DNA of 36,356 nt from Hydrogenovibrio sp. UBA650 (GTDB lineage Bacteria > Pseudomonadota > Gammaproteobacteria > Thiomicrospirales > Thiomicrospiraceae), in contig DBOI01000025.1 in NCBI GenBank assembly GCA_002299245.1, positions 1 through 36,356 on the forward strand, written 5' to 3'. The notes beneath the pieces are model-generated. The model was not told the origin of the DNA, did not search any database, and was given only the letters and a program-made list of their open reading frames with translations. Shown piece after piece: positions 1 to 8,537 of this stretch. The stretch's first letter is position 1. The number at the start of each line of letters is the position of its first letter. The position numbers were made by a program, and so were the translations under genes.

Positions 1-88
1 CCGCGTATTTGATATGTTTAAAGATGATGCGGTAATTAGAATTGTTAAGGGTGAAGATGAAGGCACTCTAGTGTGGTGTCACAACTAA
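1..88 (+). CDS. pyrH: UMP kinase, C-terminal fragment
   Basis: This is the last 28 codons of UMP kinase, which phosphorylates UMP to UDP in pyrimidine nucleotide synthesis. The reading frame begins at base 2 and gives RVFDM, then a lysine-rich stretch, then VKGEDEGTL, which is the usual C-terminal strand of bacterial PyrH. Its position just before frr is the standard tsf-pyrH-frr order. After GTL the protein ends VWCHN and a TAA, and those residues and the stop are encoded by the terminal repeat of an inserted element rather than by native pyrH sequence. If the element is removed and one TA kept, the frame would read GTLISSGEQ and stop at the TAA overlapping the frr ATG. The gene start lies outside the window. 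Confidence 0.85.
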   Translation, partial: RVFDMFKDDAVIRIVKGEDEGTLVWCHN

Positions 89-335
89 AATGGAAGTTTT
101 AGAAGCCTTCCAAACTTTTCTAGTCAAGGCACAGCTTGCAGGCCAAAGCCAACCTCTTGCCAAAAGCTGTAACGCAGGATTGGGAGGTTTGGAGGCTTCC
201 CTTCGGGCGAGCCAAGAAAACCCCATCTGCTTTGTTACACCCTTTGCCAAGGGGAAGGACCATTCCCTTCAGGGTGTGCCTAGCATATGGTGTTTTTTGA
301 CTCGCTAAAAATTCATTTTATTTGTGACACCACAC
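71..335. mobile_element. MITE-like non-autonomous element, TA target duplication
   Basis: A 265 bp element is bounded by near-perfect 20 bp terminal inverted repeats. The left end is GTGTGGTGTCACAACTAAAA at 71-90. The right end at 316-335 is its reverse complement with one mismatch. A TA dinucleotide flanks each side (69-70 and 336-337), as expected for IS630/Tc1-mariner-type transposition. Inside is a second inverted repeat, GAAGCCTTCCAAAC at 102-115 against GTTTGGAGGCTTC at 187-199, with one base missing. No transposase is encoded. A 72-codon open frame crosses the element but resembles nothing I recognise and is probably chance. The element provides the present pyrH stop codon and leaves the frr ribosome binding site intact. 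Confidence 0.8.
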
Positions 336-357
336 TAATAAGTTCAGGAGAGCAATA

Positions 358-915
358 ATGTTAGATGAAATTCAACAAGACGCGCAAACAAGAATGCAGA
401 AGTCTATTGAGAACTTGGAAGGTAATTTTGCCAAGATTCGTACCGGTCGAGCGCATCCAAGTATTCTGGATGCAGTTATGGTTGATTATTACGGTTCTGA
501 AGTACCTATCAGCCAAGTTGCGAACGTTAACGTTGAAGATGCACGTACTTTGACTGTTCAGCCTTGGGAGCAACCAATGGTTGCTGTTGTGGAGAAGGCA
601 ATTATGATGTCAGATTTGGGCATTAACCCGGTAGTAAATGGTAATGTGATGCGTATTCCAATGCCTCCACTAACAGAAGAGCGTCGTCGTGATTTGACTA
701 AAATTGCACGTCAAGAAGCTGAAAATGCGCGTGTTGCAATTCGTAATGTGCGTCGCGATGCTAATGGCGATGTTAAAGATCTGCTCAAAGAGAAAGACAT
801 TACTGAAGATGAAGCACGCGGCTCTGAAGACAGGATTCAAAAGATCACCGATGAAGCGGTAAAGAAAGTAGATGACCTGTTGGCAGAAAAAGAATCCGCA
901 TTGATGGAAGTTTGA
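358..915 (+). CDS. frr: Ribosome recycling factor
   Basis: This 185-residue protein, the standard family length, splits post-termination ribosomes together with EF-G in the cytoplasm. The N-terminal helix leads into the conserved RTGRAHP motif at residues 28-34. The C-terminal half contains the RRRDLTK and RNVRRDAN stretches typical of the three-helix bundle domain. The ATG at 358 is preceded by AGGAG at 346-350, seven bases upstream. The gene would ordinarily be translationally coupled to pyrH (TAATG overlap in the ancestral arrangement), but the MITE now makes pyrH stop 270 bases earlier, so coupling is probably lost. Confidence 0.97.
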   Translation: MLDEIQQDAQTRMQKSIENLEGNFAKIRTGRAHPSILDAVMVDYYGSEVPISQVANVNVEDARTLTVQPWEQPMVAVVEKAIMMSDLGINPVVNGNVMRIPMPPLTEERRRDLTKIARQEAENARVAIRNVRRDANGDVKDLLKEKDITEDEARGSEDRIQKITDEAVKKVDDLLAEKESALMEV

Positions 916-1004
916 GAAATTTAAACTTAATTTGAGTCGAAATTTATACGCATTTGCGGCATAATTGGTCTTTTTAAAATAGTCCGTTATTGTTGCAGAA
1001 CTGG

Positions 1005-1045
1005 AAAGTCTTGGAGCAATGAAATGGCTCTAAGGCTTTTTTTTT
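1005..1045 (+). terminator. Rho-independent terminator upstream of uppS
   Basis: The arm AAAGTCTTGGAGC (1005-1017) pairs with GCTCTAAGGCTTT (1027-1039) around a nine-base loop, with two G-U wobbles. A run of nine T follows at 1037-1045. This is a strong intrinsic terminator for the pyrH-frr transcript. The T run ends exactly where the uppS Shine-Dalgarno GGAG (1046-1049) begins, so any transcript that includes uppS must either start upstream and pass through the hairpin or begin with almost no leader. Confidence 0.75.
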
Positions 1046-1055
1046 GGAGTTTTTC

Positions 1056-1790
1056 TTGTCAGAAGTCAGTCAATCCCGGAATCAACCTAAACACATCGCC
1101 ATTATTATGGATGGTAATGGTCGCTGGGCAAAAAAACGTTTTTTACCTCGTTTTGCTGGCCATCAACAGGGCTTTAAAGCTTTGAGAAAGGTGGTTTCCC
1201 ACTGCAGTCAAATTGGCGTTCAAGCCTTAACAGTGTTTGCATTTAGTACTGAAAACTGGAAACGTCCGCAAGATGAAGTCAATAAGCTTATGGGATTGTT
1301 TTTAACCGCCTTGCAAAAAGAGGTTAAAAAACTCGATGAAAACAATGTTCAACTCCGCATTGTGGGTGACTGTTCGGCCTTTAGCCAACAGATTCAAGAG
1401 CACATCAAGATAGCTGAAGACATGACAGCTAACAACACCGGATTGGTATTAAATGTTGCCGCCAACTACGGTGGTCGAGCAGATATCGTCAATGCTGTTC
1501 AAAAATGGCAGGCCGATAATCCTGAAAAAAACATCTCAGAGCTTGATGAAGAAGCTATTTCAGAACATCTTTTTTTGGCAGATTTACCCGCTCCGGATTT
1601 ATTAATTCGTACTGGCGGTGAGCAGAGAATTAGTAATTTTTTAATATGGCAAATGGCCTATACCGAACTCTATTTTACCGATGTCCTGTGGCCACAGTTT
1701 TCTGAAGTTGAACTTGATAGGGCAATCGGTTCTTATGGCATGCGTGAGCGTCGATTTGGACAAACTAGTGAACAGGTGGAGCAGTGTTAA
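1056..1790 (+). CDS. uppS: Undecaprenyl diphosphate synthase (cis-prenyltransferase)
   Basis: The enzyme condenses eight isopentenyl diphosphates onto farnesyl diphosphate to make the C55 lipid carrier for peptidoglycan and O-antigen. The diagnostic motif HIAIIMDGNGRWA starts at residue 13, with the catalytic Asp at 19. FSTENWKRP follows near residue 70, and near the C terminus come RTGGEQRISNFL and a WPQF segment. I choose the TTG at 1056 because GGAG (1046-1049) sits six bases before it; the in-frame TTG at 1044 overlaps that site. The resulting 244 residues fit the family. The end overlaps the cdsA start by seven bases, indicating translational coupling. Confidence 0.95.
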   Translation: MSEVSQSRNQPKHIAIIMDGNGRWAKKRFLPRFAGHQQGFKALRKVVSHCSQIGVQALTVFAFSTENWKRPQDEVNKLMGLFLTALQKEVKKLDENNVQLRIVGDCSAFSQQIQEHIKIAEDMTANNTGLVLNVAANYGGRADIVNAVQKWQADNPEKNISELDEEAISEHLFLADLPAPDLLIRTGGEQRISNFLIWQMAYTELYFTDVLWPQFSEVELDRAIGSYGMRERRFGQTSEQVEQC

Positions 1791-2596
1791 AACAAAGAGT
1801 TATTACCGCAGTTGTATTGGTTGCATTAACTGTCTGGGCACTGTTTTTTGCCAGTGACATGGCCTGGAAAATAGCTCTTTTAATCGTTGCAGCCCTCGCT
1901 GCCTGGGAGTGGGCAGGTTTTGCTGAAGATGTTCAACTTCCGGTTCTCAAGTTAATTTATGCAATGGCCGTTGTGGTGACCGCTAACTTTGCAGCAGACC
2001 TGCTAACCACACAGAATATTGTTCTATTTACTGCTCTTGAAAGCATTATGCTACTCTCTGTAGTCCACAGATATCAGAGTACCAAAGGTCGGGTTGGTAC
2101 AAGATCACAAGCCTTTATTATGCTTTCCGGCGCGGTTTCAATTGTCTTGTTTGTTGCAGTATTGGTTAAATTTAGAGCTGAGTTTGGTGCTCTGATTCTG
2201 CTGCTTAGCATGTCGTTGATCTGGGCGATAGATACTGGTGCGTATTTTTCTGGCCGCCGATTTGGTAAGAACAAGTTAGCCGTTCATGTCAGTCCAGGGA
2301 AAACTTGGGAAGGCGTGTTTGGAGGAGGAGTACTGAGCTTGGCAGTGGCTATAGTAATCGTTTATATTGTTCAGCCTCAGATTTCACTTCATTATATTAT
2401 TTTTGCTTTTATTCTAGCGTTGATTTCAATACTTTCAGTTTATGGTGATCTGTTTGATAGTGTTTTAAAACGACAGGCTGGCAAAAAAGATAGTGGTAAA
2501 ACCCTTCCCGGCCATGGTGGCATTCTGGATCGAATTGATAGTTTGTTGATTGCGATGCCAATGCTTTATCTGGCATGGTTGTTTACCCAAGCATAG
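1784..2596 (+). CDS. cdsA: Phosphatidate cytidylyltransferase (CDP-diacylglycerol synthase)
   Basis: This integral inner-membrane enzyme converts phosphatidic acid and CTP to CDP-diacylglycerol, the precursor of all phospholipid head groups. It is 270 residues with several hydrophobic helices. It carries the family signature near the C terminus: GDLFDSVLKR, then a KDSGK segment, then PGHGGILDRIDS. The start is a GTG inside the uppS stop region (ATG-like overlap), preceded by GGTGGAG. The next gene, rseP, begins 17 bases after the stop or possibly overlaps it. No dxr gene separates the two, unlike in many relatives. Confidence 0.95.
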   Translation: MLKQRVITAVVLVALTVWALFFASDMAWKIALLIVAALAAWEWAGFAEDVQLPVLKLIYAMAVVVTANFAADLLTTQNIVLFTALESIMLLSVVHRYQSTKGRVGTRSQAFIMLSGAVSIVLFVAVLVKFRAEFGALILLLSMSLIWAIDTGAYFSGRRFGKNKLAVHVSPGKTWEGVFGGGVLSLAVAIVIVYIVQPQISLHYIIFAFILALISILSVYGDLFDSVLKRQAGKKDSGKTLPGHGGILDRIDSLLIAMPMLYLAWLFTQA

Positions 2597-2613
2597 ATGG
2601 CCTGTTTCTGATT

Positions 2614-4005
2614 ATGAGTTTTATCTGGTCTATTTTAGGTTTTATTGTGGTGATGGGTATTATTGTCACTGTCCACGAATGGGGACACTATCAAGTAGCC
2701 CGTTGGTTCAATATTAAAGTTAAAACATTTTCTATCGGTTTCGGAAAACCAATCTACAGAAAGCAGGGCAAAGAGACTGAATTTCTAATTTCGCAGATAC
2801 CTCTTGGCGGTTATGTTAAGTTTGCCGATGAAAGGGAAGGGCCTGTTGCAACAGAGGACCTGAAGCGCGCATTTAATCGCCAATCAGTCTATAAGAGAAT
2901 TGCAGTTGTGGCTGCAGGACCAATCATAAATCTAATTCTGGCTTGGTTAGCCTTTACCTGGATGTATATGATCGGCGTAGGTGGTTTTAAACCGATTATC
3001 GACTCTATTCAGCCCAAAACACCTATTGCCACTGCTTTGCAACCTAATCAGGAGTTGAGTTTGGCCTCTGAAGTTCTGGTGGTAAGTTCTGTAAACAATG
3101 TAAAGGTACAGAGTTGGCAGATGGTTAATCAACAAATATTGCAGGCTCTTGCAAAAAATGATCAGGAATTAAACCTATCGTTTCAAACTCTTTCAGGACA
3201 AACTCTTCACCTTGAAAAAATATCATTAGCTGATATTGACATTAATAATCGTAACCAAAACTGGTTAAAAACAATTGGCCTGGAACCATCAAAGCCAAAA
3301 ATACCGGCTGTAATTGGCGAACTAGTTGCTTCAGGGCCAGCTGAACTAGCTGGATTGAAAAGCGGAGATAGAATTCTCCAGATTGAAAAAAATTACATTA
3401 ATAACTGGCAGGATTTTGTTAAAGTAGTGCAGTCAAATCCGGGTGAAACGCTCAAAGTACTATATGAGCGTAATGGTGCAGAATATATGAGCCTGGTTAA
3501 GCTTGATGCTGTGGAGGATAGCCAGAGCAGAAAAATTGGCAAAATGGGCGTTGGCGTCCAGATTGATCCCAACGATTTAAAGGACTATCAAACTGTTGTT
3601 CAGTACGGCTTTTGGGAAGCATCTGGGATGGCTTATCAACGAAGTTTAGACCTGATTGAGATGAGCCTAGTAATGCTTAAACGTATGCTTATTGGTGAGG
3701 TTAGTACAGATAATTTATCGGGTCCAATCAGCATTGCACAATTTTCAGGTCAAGCTCTACAAAATGGCTTTGTTTCATTTTTAAGTCTACTCGGACTTCT
3801 CAGCTTGAGCATAGGGATTTTAAATCTATTGCCCATACCGGTACTGGATGGTGGGCACTTAGTATTCTATTTTATTGAAGTCATTAAAGGGACTCCGGTT
3901 AGTGAACAGACCATGGTTATTGGTCAGTTTTTAGGTTTGATGGTCATTCTAGGCCTGACTTTTCTGGCAGTATTTAATGATGTATTACGAATTTTTCATA
4001 GTTAA
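2614..4005 (+). CDS. rseP: RIP metalloprotease RseP (site-2 protease family)
   Basis: RseP is an inner-membrane zinc protease that cleaves the anti-sigma factor RseA in the envelope stress cascade and removes remnant signal peptides. From the ATG at 2614 the protein has 463 residues, close to the usual 450. The zinc motif HEWGH is at residues 21-25 in the first membrane helix. PDZ domains occupy the middle, one seen as GELVASGPAELAGLKSGDRI. The third zinc ligand is in NLLPIPVLDGGHL near residues 404-416. An upstream in-frame ATG at 2575 would add 13 non-hydrophobic residues and overlap cdsA; I prefer 2614 because it places the first helix at the N terminus, although its ribosome binding site is weak. 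Confidence 0.95.
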   Translation: MSFIWSILGFIVVMGIIVTVHEWGHYQVARWFNIKVKTFSIGFGKPIYRKQGKETEFLISQIPLGGYVKFADEREGPVATEDLKRAFNRQSVYKRIAVVAAGPIINLILAWLAFTWMYMIGVGGFKPIIDSIQPKTPIATALQPNQELSLASEVLVVSSVNNVKVQSWQMVNQQILQALAKNDQELNLSFQTLSGQTLHLEKISLADIDINNRNQNWLKTIGLEPSKPKIPAVIGELVASGPAELAGLKSGDRILQIEKNYINNWQDFVKVVQSNPGETLKVLYERNGAEYMSLVKLDAVEDSQSRKIGKMGVGVQIDPNDLKDYQTVVQYGFWEASGMAYQRSLDLIEMSLVMLKRMLIGEVSTDNLSGPISIAQFSGQALQNGFVSFLSLLGLLSLSIGILNLLPIPVLDGGHLVFYFIEVIKGTPVSEQTMVIGQFLGLMVILGLTFLAVFNDVLRIFHS

Positions 4006-4013
4006 GGTTATTA

Positions 4014-6317
4014 ATGAAAGCGTCTAACAGAGTTTTATCCAGCTTTTTTTATTTGGCAGTATCAGCTTCAATCTTTGTGCCTTCGATGGCGGCGGCTTTT
4101 GAAATTGAAGGTATCGAGTTCAAAGGTGCTAATAAAATAAGCGGTGAGACTATACAAAGTTATCTGAGTATTGAAGAGGGACAACAACTTGATCAGCAAG
4201 CAGTTAAAGAGAGCATCCAGCGCCTATATAAGACCGGGTTCTTTAAGGATATCTCTATTTACAAACGCGATAACGGAATAGTCGTCGTTGAAGTTGTTGA
4301 AAGACCTTCTATCGCAAACATTGAGTTCAAAGGCAACTCACTATTGGATTCTGACGTTCTAGAGACTGCTCTAGAGGGCCTTGGGATGAAAAAAGGTCGA
4401 GTTTACAATCAATCACAGATGGATCAAGTTGTACTGGATATTAAACGCCGCTATCAGAATGAAGGTTACTATGCGGCCAATATTGAAATCAAAAGCACAG
4501 AACTTCCTCGTGAACGTATTGATTTAGTCGTTGATATAAATGAAGGTGAACCAGCGACTATTGGAAGAATAAACCTGGTTGGTAACAATGTTTACTCTGA
4601 TAAGAAGTTAAAGGCGTTATTACAAACAACTGAATCCGCGGCCCTTGGAAGTGGCGATCAATACTCAAAGCCTAAAATGCAGGCTGATATTGAAACCATT
4701 CGCAGTCACTACTTAGATAACGGATATGCCGAATTCAAAGTGCGCTCCTCTCAGGTCAGCCTGTCTGCTGATAAAACCAAAGTTTTTATCACCATCAACA
4801 TGACAGAAGGCCAAGAGTACAGTGTTGCTAAAATTGATTATATTGGTGAGCTAATTGTTGATAAGGAAGAGATTAAGTCTCTGACAAAATTTAAAACCGG
4901 TGATGTGTTTTCCAGAAATCAGGTGGTTAAATCAGTCAATGCAATCCGAGATCGCCTGAGTGAAGAAGGTTATGCATTTGCCGAAGTAGATCCTGAAACC
5001 TATTTGAACAAAGAAGAACAAACCATTGATCTGAGTTTCAAAATCAATCCAAAGGATCGCGTCTATATTCGTCGTATCGAGATTAACGGCAATACTCGAA
5101 CCAGAGATCACGTGGTTCGCCGTGAAATGCGTCAACTTGAAGCAGCACCTTATTCACTTAAGTTAGTTCGCCAGTCTAAAGAGCGTCTGCAAAGAGTTGG
5201 TTTTTTCCAGAATACCGACATTGAAACCCGTCGTGTTTCCAAGGACCAGGTAGACTTGATTGTAAAAGTTGAGGAACAGCCTACAGGAAGCCTGAATGGT
5301 GGTATTGGATACTCTCAGATCGATGGATTTAGCTTTAATTTCGGAATTTCAGAAAGGAACTTTATCGGTAGTGGTAATAAGCTAAATCTGAGTATTGCAA
5401 CCGGTTCTTCAAGAAAAACCGCTGATGTTGGGATTACCAACCCATACTTTACCAAAGATGGCGTCAGCCTCGGAGCGGGTCTATATTTCAGTGAAATTAA
5501 TGCAGAAGAGCTTTCGATTGCTGATTACACCACCAATAACTATGGTGTGAGAACCAATATTGGTTACCCTTTGAGTGAAAATGATCGTATTAACTTTGGC
5601 TTGAAGTTTGACTCTCAGGAGCTGGTCTGTACCGGTGATTTTGGTGATAAGTTCTGTAAAAACTTTATTGACGAATATGGTAAGTCAAATAGTACGGTAA
5701 TTGCCTCGGTGGGTTGGGTACACAATACCACGAACTCCTTCTACTTCCCTTCTAAAGGGCAGAAAACCACTATCTTTGTAGAAGCTGTTATCCCTGGAAC
5801 TTCTGATTTACCATATTACAAATTGTTTTTAAACGAAGCCTGGTATAAGGCCCTGAATGATGACTTTACTTTACAGCTAAAAACTGGACTTGCATTAGGT
5901 GATGCCTACAAAGACAGTGACGAACTGCCTTTTTATGAAAACTTTTATGCAGGTGGTATTGGTTCGGTTCGCGGATTTGAACCTAACTCTTTAGGTCCAT
6001 CTTACGATGACGTCATCGACGGCAGTGATCGACCTAAAGGTGGCGGTGTAAAACTGACTGGTACTGCTGCGGTAATTTTTCCGTTACCATTTATTGATGA
6101 CTCATCTAATGCGCGTATGAGTTTATTTGTTGACTTTGGTAATATCTATTCCAAATTTGAAGATGTTGAGCTTAATGAAGTAAGAGCCTCAGCAGGTTTA
6201 GGGGTTTCTTGGGTTACACCTTTGGCTCAGCTGAGCTTTAGTTTGGCTAAACCTATTACTGATTTTGATGACGATGAGTATCAAGTATTTCAATTTACTC
6301 TAGGTGCTGGCTTCTAA
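4014..6317 (+). CDS. bamA: Outer membrane protein assembly factor BamA
   Basis: BamA is the central component of the BAM complex that folds beta-barrel proteins into the outer membrane. This 767-residue protein starts with a signal peptide (positively charged start, hydrophobic core, MAAA near residue 28). Five POTRA repeats follow to about residue 425, each with the FKGN or INGN type strand-turn. The C-terminal half is an Omp85 beta-barrel with the conserved VRGF loop-6 motif (in GSVRGFEPNSLGP) and a C-terminal Phe. It lies eight bases after rseP and before skp, the usual gammaproteobacterial order. A short cysteine pair (LVCTGDFGDKFCKNF) in a barrel loop could form a disulfide, as in E. coli BamA loop 6 neighbours; this is inference. 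Confidence 0.97.
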   Translation: MKASNRVLSSFFYLAVSASIFVPSMAAAFEIEGIEFKGANKISGETIQSYLSIEEGQQLDQQAVKESIQRLYKTGFFKDISIYKRDNGIVVVEVVERPSIANIEFKGNSLLDSDVLETALEGLGMKKGRVYNQSQMDQVVLDIKRRYQNEGYYAANIEIKSTELPRERIDLVVDINEGEPATIGRINLVGNNVYSDKKLKALLQTTESAALGSGDQYSKPKMQADIETIRSHYLDNGYAEFKVRSSQVSLSADKTKVFITINMTEGQEYSVAKIDYIGELIVDKEEIKSLTKFKTGDVFSRNQVVKSVNAIRDRLSEEGYAFAEVDPETYLNKEEQTIDLSFKINPKDRVYIRRIEINGNTRTRDHVVRREMRQLEAAPYSLKLVRQSKERLQRVGFFQNTDIETRRVSKDQVDLIVKVEEQPTGSLNGGIGYSQIDGFSFNFGISERNFIGSGNKLNLSIATGSSRKTADVGITNPYFTKDGVSLGAGLYFSEINAEELSIADYTTNNYGVRTNIGYPLSENDRINFGLKFDSQELVCTGDFGDKFCKNFIDEYGKSNSTVIASVGWVHNTTNSFYFPSKGQKTTIFVEAVIPGTSDLPYYKLFLNEAWYKALNDDFTLQLKTGLALGDAYKDSDELPFYENFYAGGIGSVRGFEPNSLGPSYDDVIDGSDRPKGGGVKLTGTAAVIFPLPFIDDSSNARMSLFVDFGNIYSKFEDVELNEVRASAGLGVSWVTPLAQLSFSLAKPITDFDDDEYQVFQFTLGAGF

Positions 6318-6475
6318 GTAAACCGCTAATCGGCCTCAATGGTTGAACAAATCTTGAGCTTAGTATAAATAAGCTTAATATAAGATGAATTTCTACAGTT
6401 TGCTTGTTACATCGAATTGCCTTTTGGGGTAGAATTTGTTGTCACAAAATAAAAAAATTTACAGGTGGATACTTT

Positions 6476-7009
6476 ATGCACAATTTTGTAAAACTAACTT
6501 TAGCTGCTTGCGTGTTAGCTTTTTCTACAACAGGCTTCTCTGCTGGAGTAAAGTTAGGTGTGGTTAATGTTGCATTGTTACTAGAAAAAGCTCCTCAAGC
6601 AAAATCAGCAACTGCTGCTCTGGAAAAAGAGTTCTCGCCTCAGCAGACTGAGCTTAAAAATCTAGCGGCTAAGCTTGAAAAAGAGCAGTCAAATTATCAG
6701 AAAAATCGTGCAGCGATGAGTGATTCAAAAAAAGTTCTTAAAGAGCGTGAAATCACTAATCTTACTCGAGACATTCAACGTCGTCGTAACGACGTCCAAG
6801 AACTTCTTAATCTTCGTAGAAATGAAGAGTTGGCAAAACTTCAAAATGTTGTCAATGAAGCAATCAAATCAATCGGTAAAAAGAAGGATTTCGATCTAAT
6901 TCTCTATGAAGGTATCGCTTATACCAATGACAGAGTTGATATTACTCAGGAAGTTCTAAAACATCTCAAAACCCTTAGCAGCAAACAGCGTACTGAATTT
7001 AATAAATAA
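6476..7009 (+). CDS. skp: Periplasmic chaperone Skp (OmpH family)
   Basis: Skp is a periplasmic trimeric holdase that carries unfolded outer-membrane proteins toward BamA. The ATG at 6476 is preceded by AGGTGGA (6463-6469) and gives 177 residues; an upstream in-frame TTG at 6404 would bury the signal peptide and is rejected. The signal peptide runs to about residue 23 (GFSA then GVKLG). The mature start, GVKLGVVNVALLLEKAPQAK, is the family's beta strand. The middle is a long charged coiled coil (EKEFSPQQTELKNLAAKLEK onward) that forms the tentacles. It sits between bamA and lpxD, as in E. coli. Confidence 0.93.
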   Translation: MHNFVKLTLAACVLAFSTTGFSAGVKLGVVNVALLLEKAPQAKSATAALEKEFSPQQTELKNLAAKLEKEQSNYQKNRAAMSDSKKVLKEREITNLTRDIQRRRNDVQELLNLRRNEELAKLQNVVNEAIKSIGKKKDFDLILYEGIAYTNDRVDITQEVLKHLKTLSSKQRTEFNK

Positions 7010-7024
7010 TTCAGGAGTTTAGCT

Positions 7025-8062
7025 GTGCAATTGAGTCAGATTCTTGATTATCTTAGATCAAAGAATATCGATTTTGATTTTCAAGGGGATGACAAAATTG
7101 AAATCGTCCAGGTAGCCAGTCTGGACGAAGCTTCGTCCGAACACATCTCATTCCTCACCGACAAGAAGTTTCAAGCTCACCTGAAAACAACCGAGGCCGC
7201 TGCTGTGATACTTCAATCTCAACACGATACTAGTCACCTTAAGGCCGCTATCACCACTTCTAACCCATACTATGTCTATGCTTTGGTAGCGCAGTTTTTA
7301 AACCCATTACCTGTAGGAAATCGAACCATAGCGTCGACTGCTGCAATTGATGCCAGCACTGTGCTTAGTAGTAATGTGACGATTGAAGATAATGTTGTCA
7401 TAAGAGCCAATGTTTCTATTGGCGAGAATACCGTGATAGGTGCCGGCACAGTTATTGAAGAGAATACTATTATAGGCTCCGATTGTCGTACCGGTGCCAA
7501 TGTTGTGATTTGTCATGACTGTGTGATCGGCGATAACGTATTGATTGAAGCCGGAGCTGTTATTGGTGGTGATGGTTTTGGCTGGGCGAACAACAGAGGC
7601 AGCTGGGAAAAAATTCCCCAAGTTGGCAGGGTCGTGATCGGAGATAAAGTGTCGATTGGCAATAATACGACAATTGATCGTGGTGCCCTTAATGATACTG
7701 TGATTGAAGATAATTGTATTATCGACAACCAAGTACATATAGCGCATAATGTCGTGATTGGATCTGGTAGTGCGGTAGCTGGTCAAACCGGCTTTGCTGG
7801 TAGCACAACTTTAGGTAAAAACTGTATGGTTGGAGGCCAAGTTGGTTTCACAGGCCATATTAAAGTTGCTGACAATTGCCAGTTTTGGGCTAGAACACTA
7901 GTTGCTCAGGATATCAAACAGGCAGGCATCTATGCTGGTTATCCTGCATTAGAGGTAAAAAACTGGCATAAGAGTAGCGCACGCTTCAATCAGTTGGATA
8001 AGATGGCTAAACAGCTTAAACAGCTGGAAAAGCAACTCGCAGAGTTACAGAAAGACTCCTAA
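7025..8062 (+). CDS. lpxD: UDP-3-O-(3-hydroxyacyl)glucosamine N-acyltransferase
   Basis: LpxD catalyses the third step of lipid A synthesis, adding the second 3-hydroxyacyl chain to UDP-glucosamine from acyl-ACP. It has 345 residues. An N-terminal uridine-binding domain (to about residue 100) is followed by a long run of hexapeptide repeats of the V-I-x-x-N type forming a left-handed beta helix. The catalytic His lies in VHIAHNVVIG. The C terminus is a charged helix ending in a Leu/Gln/Lys-rich segment. The start is GTG at 7025 with GGAG at 7013-7016 eight bases upstream. It is separated by 15 bases from skp and by 29 from fabZ, consistent with one transcript. Confidence 0.96.
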   Translation: MQLSQILDYLRSKNIDFDFQGDDKIEIVQVASLDEASSEHISFLTDKKFQAHLKTTEAAAVILQSQHDTSHLKAAITTSNPYYVYALVAQFLNPLPVGNRTIASTAAIDASTVLSSNVTIEDNVVIRANVSIGENTVIGAGTVIEENTIIGSDCRTGANVVICHDCVIGDNVLIEAGAVIGGDGFGWANNRGSWEKIPQVGRVVIGDKVSIGNNTTIDRGALNDTVIEDNCIIDNQVHIAHNVVIGSGSAVAGQTGFAGSTTLGKNCMVGGQVGFTGHIKVADNCQFWARTLVAQDIKQAGIYAGYPALEVKNWHKSSARFNQLDKMAKQLKQLEKQLAELQKDS

Positions 8063-8091
8063 CAAAACATAAGAATTGGACTTATACAGAG

Positions 8092-8526
8092 ATGGAAGTA
8101 AAAGAAATATTTGATTATCTACCACACCGTTACCCGTTTTTGCTGGTAGATAGGGTTACTGATTTTGAATCTGGTGAAAGTCTTAAGGCTTTTAAAAATG
8201 TTACCTTCAATGAGCCGCAGTTTACAGGGCACTTTCCTAATAACCCAATTATGCCTGGCGTTATGATTATTGAAGCCATGGCACAATGTACTGGCATACT
8301 TGCATTTCGATCTCAGGCGGAAAAACCTGATGGTAGTTCAATGTACTATCTGGCTGCAGTCGATAATTGTCGTTTTCGCCAGCCTGCGATTCCAGGAGAT
8401 AGACTGGATTTTGAAGTTAAGGCCCTAGGAAATAAAAGAGGTATTTGGAAGTTTGAATGTACCACCAAAGTAGATGGTAAAGTTATCGCTTCCGCTGATT
8501 TAATGTGTGCCGAACGCAAGGTTTAA
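8092..8526 (+). CDS. fabZ: 3-hydroxyacyl-[acyl-carrier-protein] dehydratase FabZ
   Basis: FabZ dehydrates 3-hydroxyacyl-ACP to trans-2-enoyl-ACP in fatty acid elongation, and it competes with the lipid A acyltransferases for 3-hydroxyacyl-ACP. The hot-dog fold protein of 144 residues shows LPHRYPFLLVDRV at residues 10-22 and the catalytic pair His47 (in FTGHFPNNPIMPG) and Glu61 (in MIIEAMAQ). It sits between lpxD and lpxA, the near-universal proteobacterial arrangement. Eleven bases separate its stop from the lpxA TTG start. Confidence 0.97.
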   Translation: MEVKEIFDYLPHRYPFLLVDRVTDFESGESLKAFKNVTFNEPQFTGHFPNNPIMPGVMIIEAMAQCTGILAFRSQAEKPDGSSMYYLAAVDNCRFRQPAIPGDRLDFEVKALGNKRGIWKFECTTKVDGKVIASADLMCAERKV

Positions 8527-8537
8527 AAGGTTATAAA

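Noticed and set aside
90..308. 72-codon open frame spanning the MITE, with a 60-codon frame on the other strand
   Set aside because: It lies wholly inside a palindromic non-autonomous element, has no ribosome binding site and resembles no known protein.
6400..6435. Possible promoter before skp (TTGTTA with TAGAAT)
   Set aside because: The spacing is 20 bases, or 24 with the alternative -35, outside the good range, and the gene can be read from upstream.
7307..7786. 159-codon minus-strand open frame opposite lpxD
   Set aside because: It is a shadow of the periodic hexapeptide-repeat codons of lpxD; it has no initiation signals and a biased composition rich in Asn, Ile and Thr.
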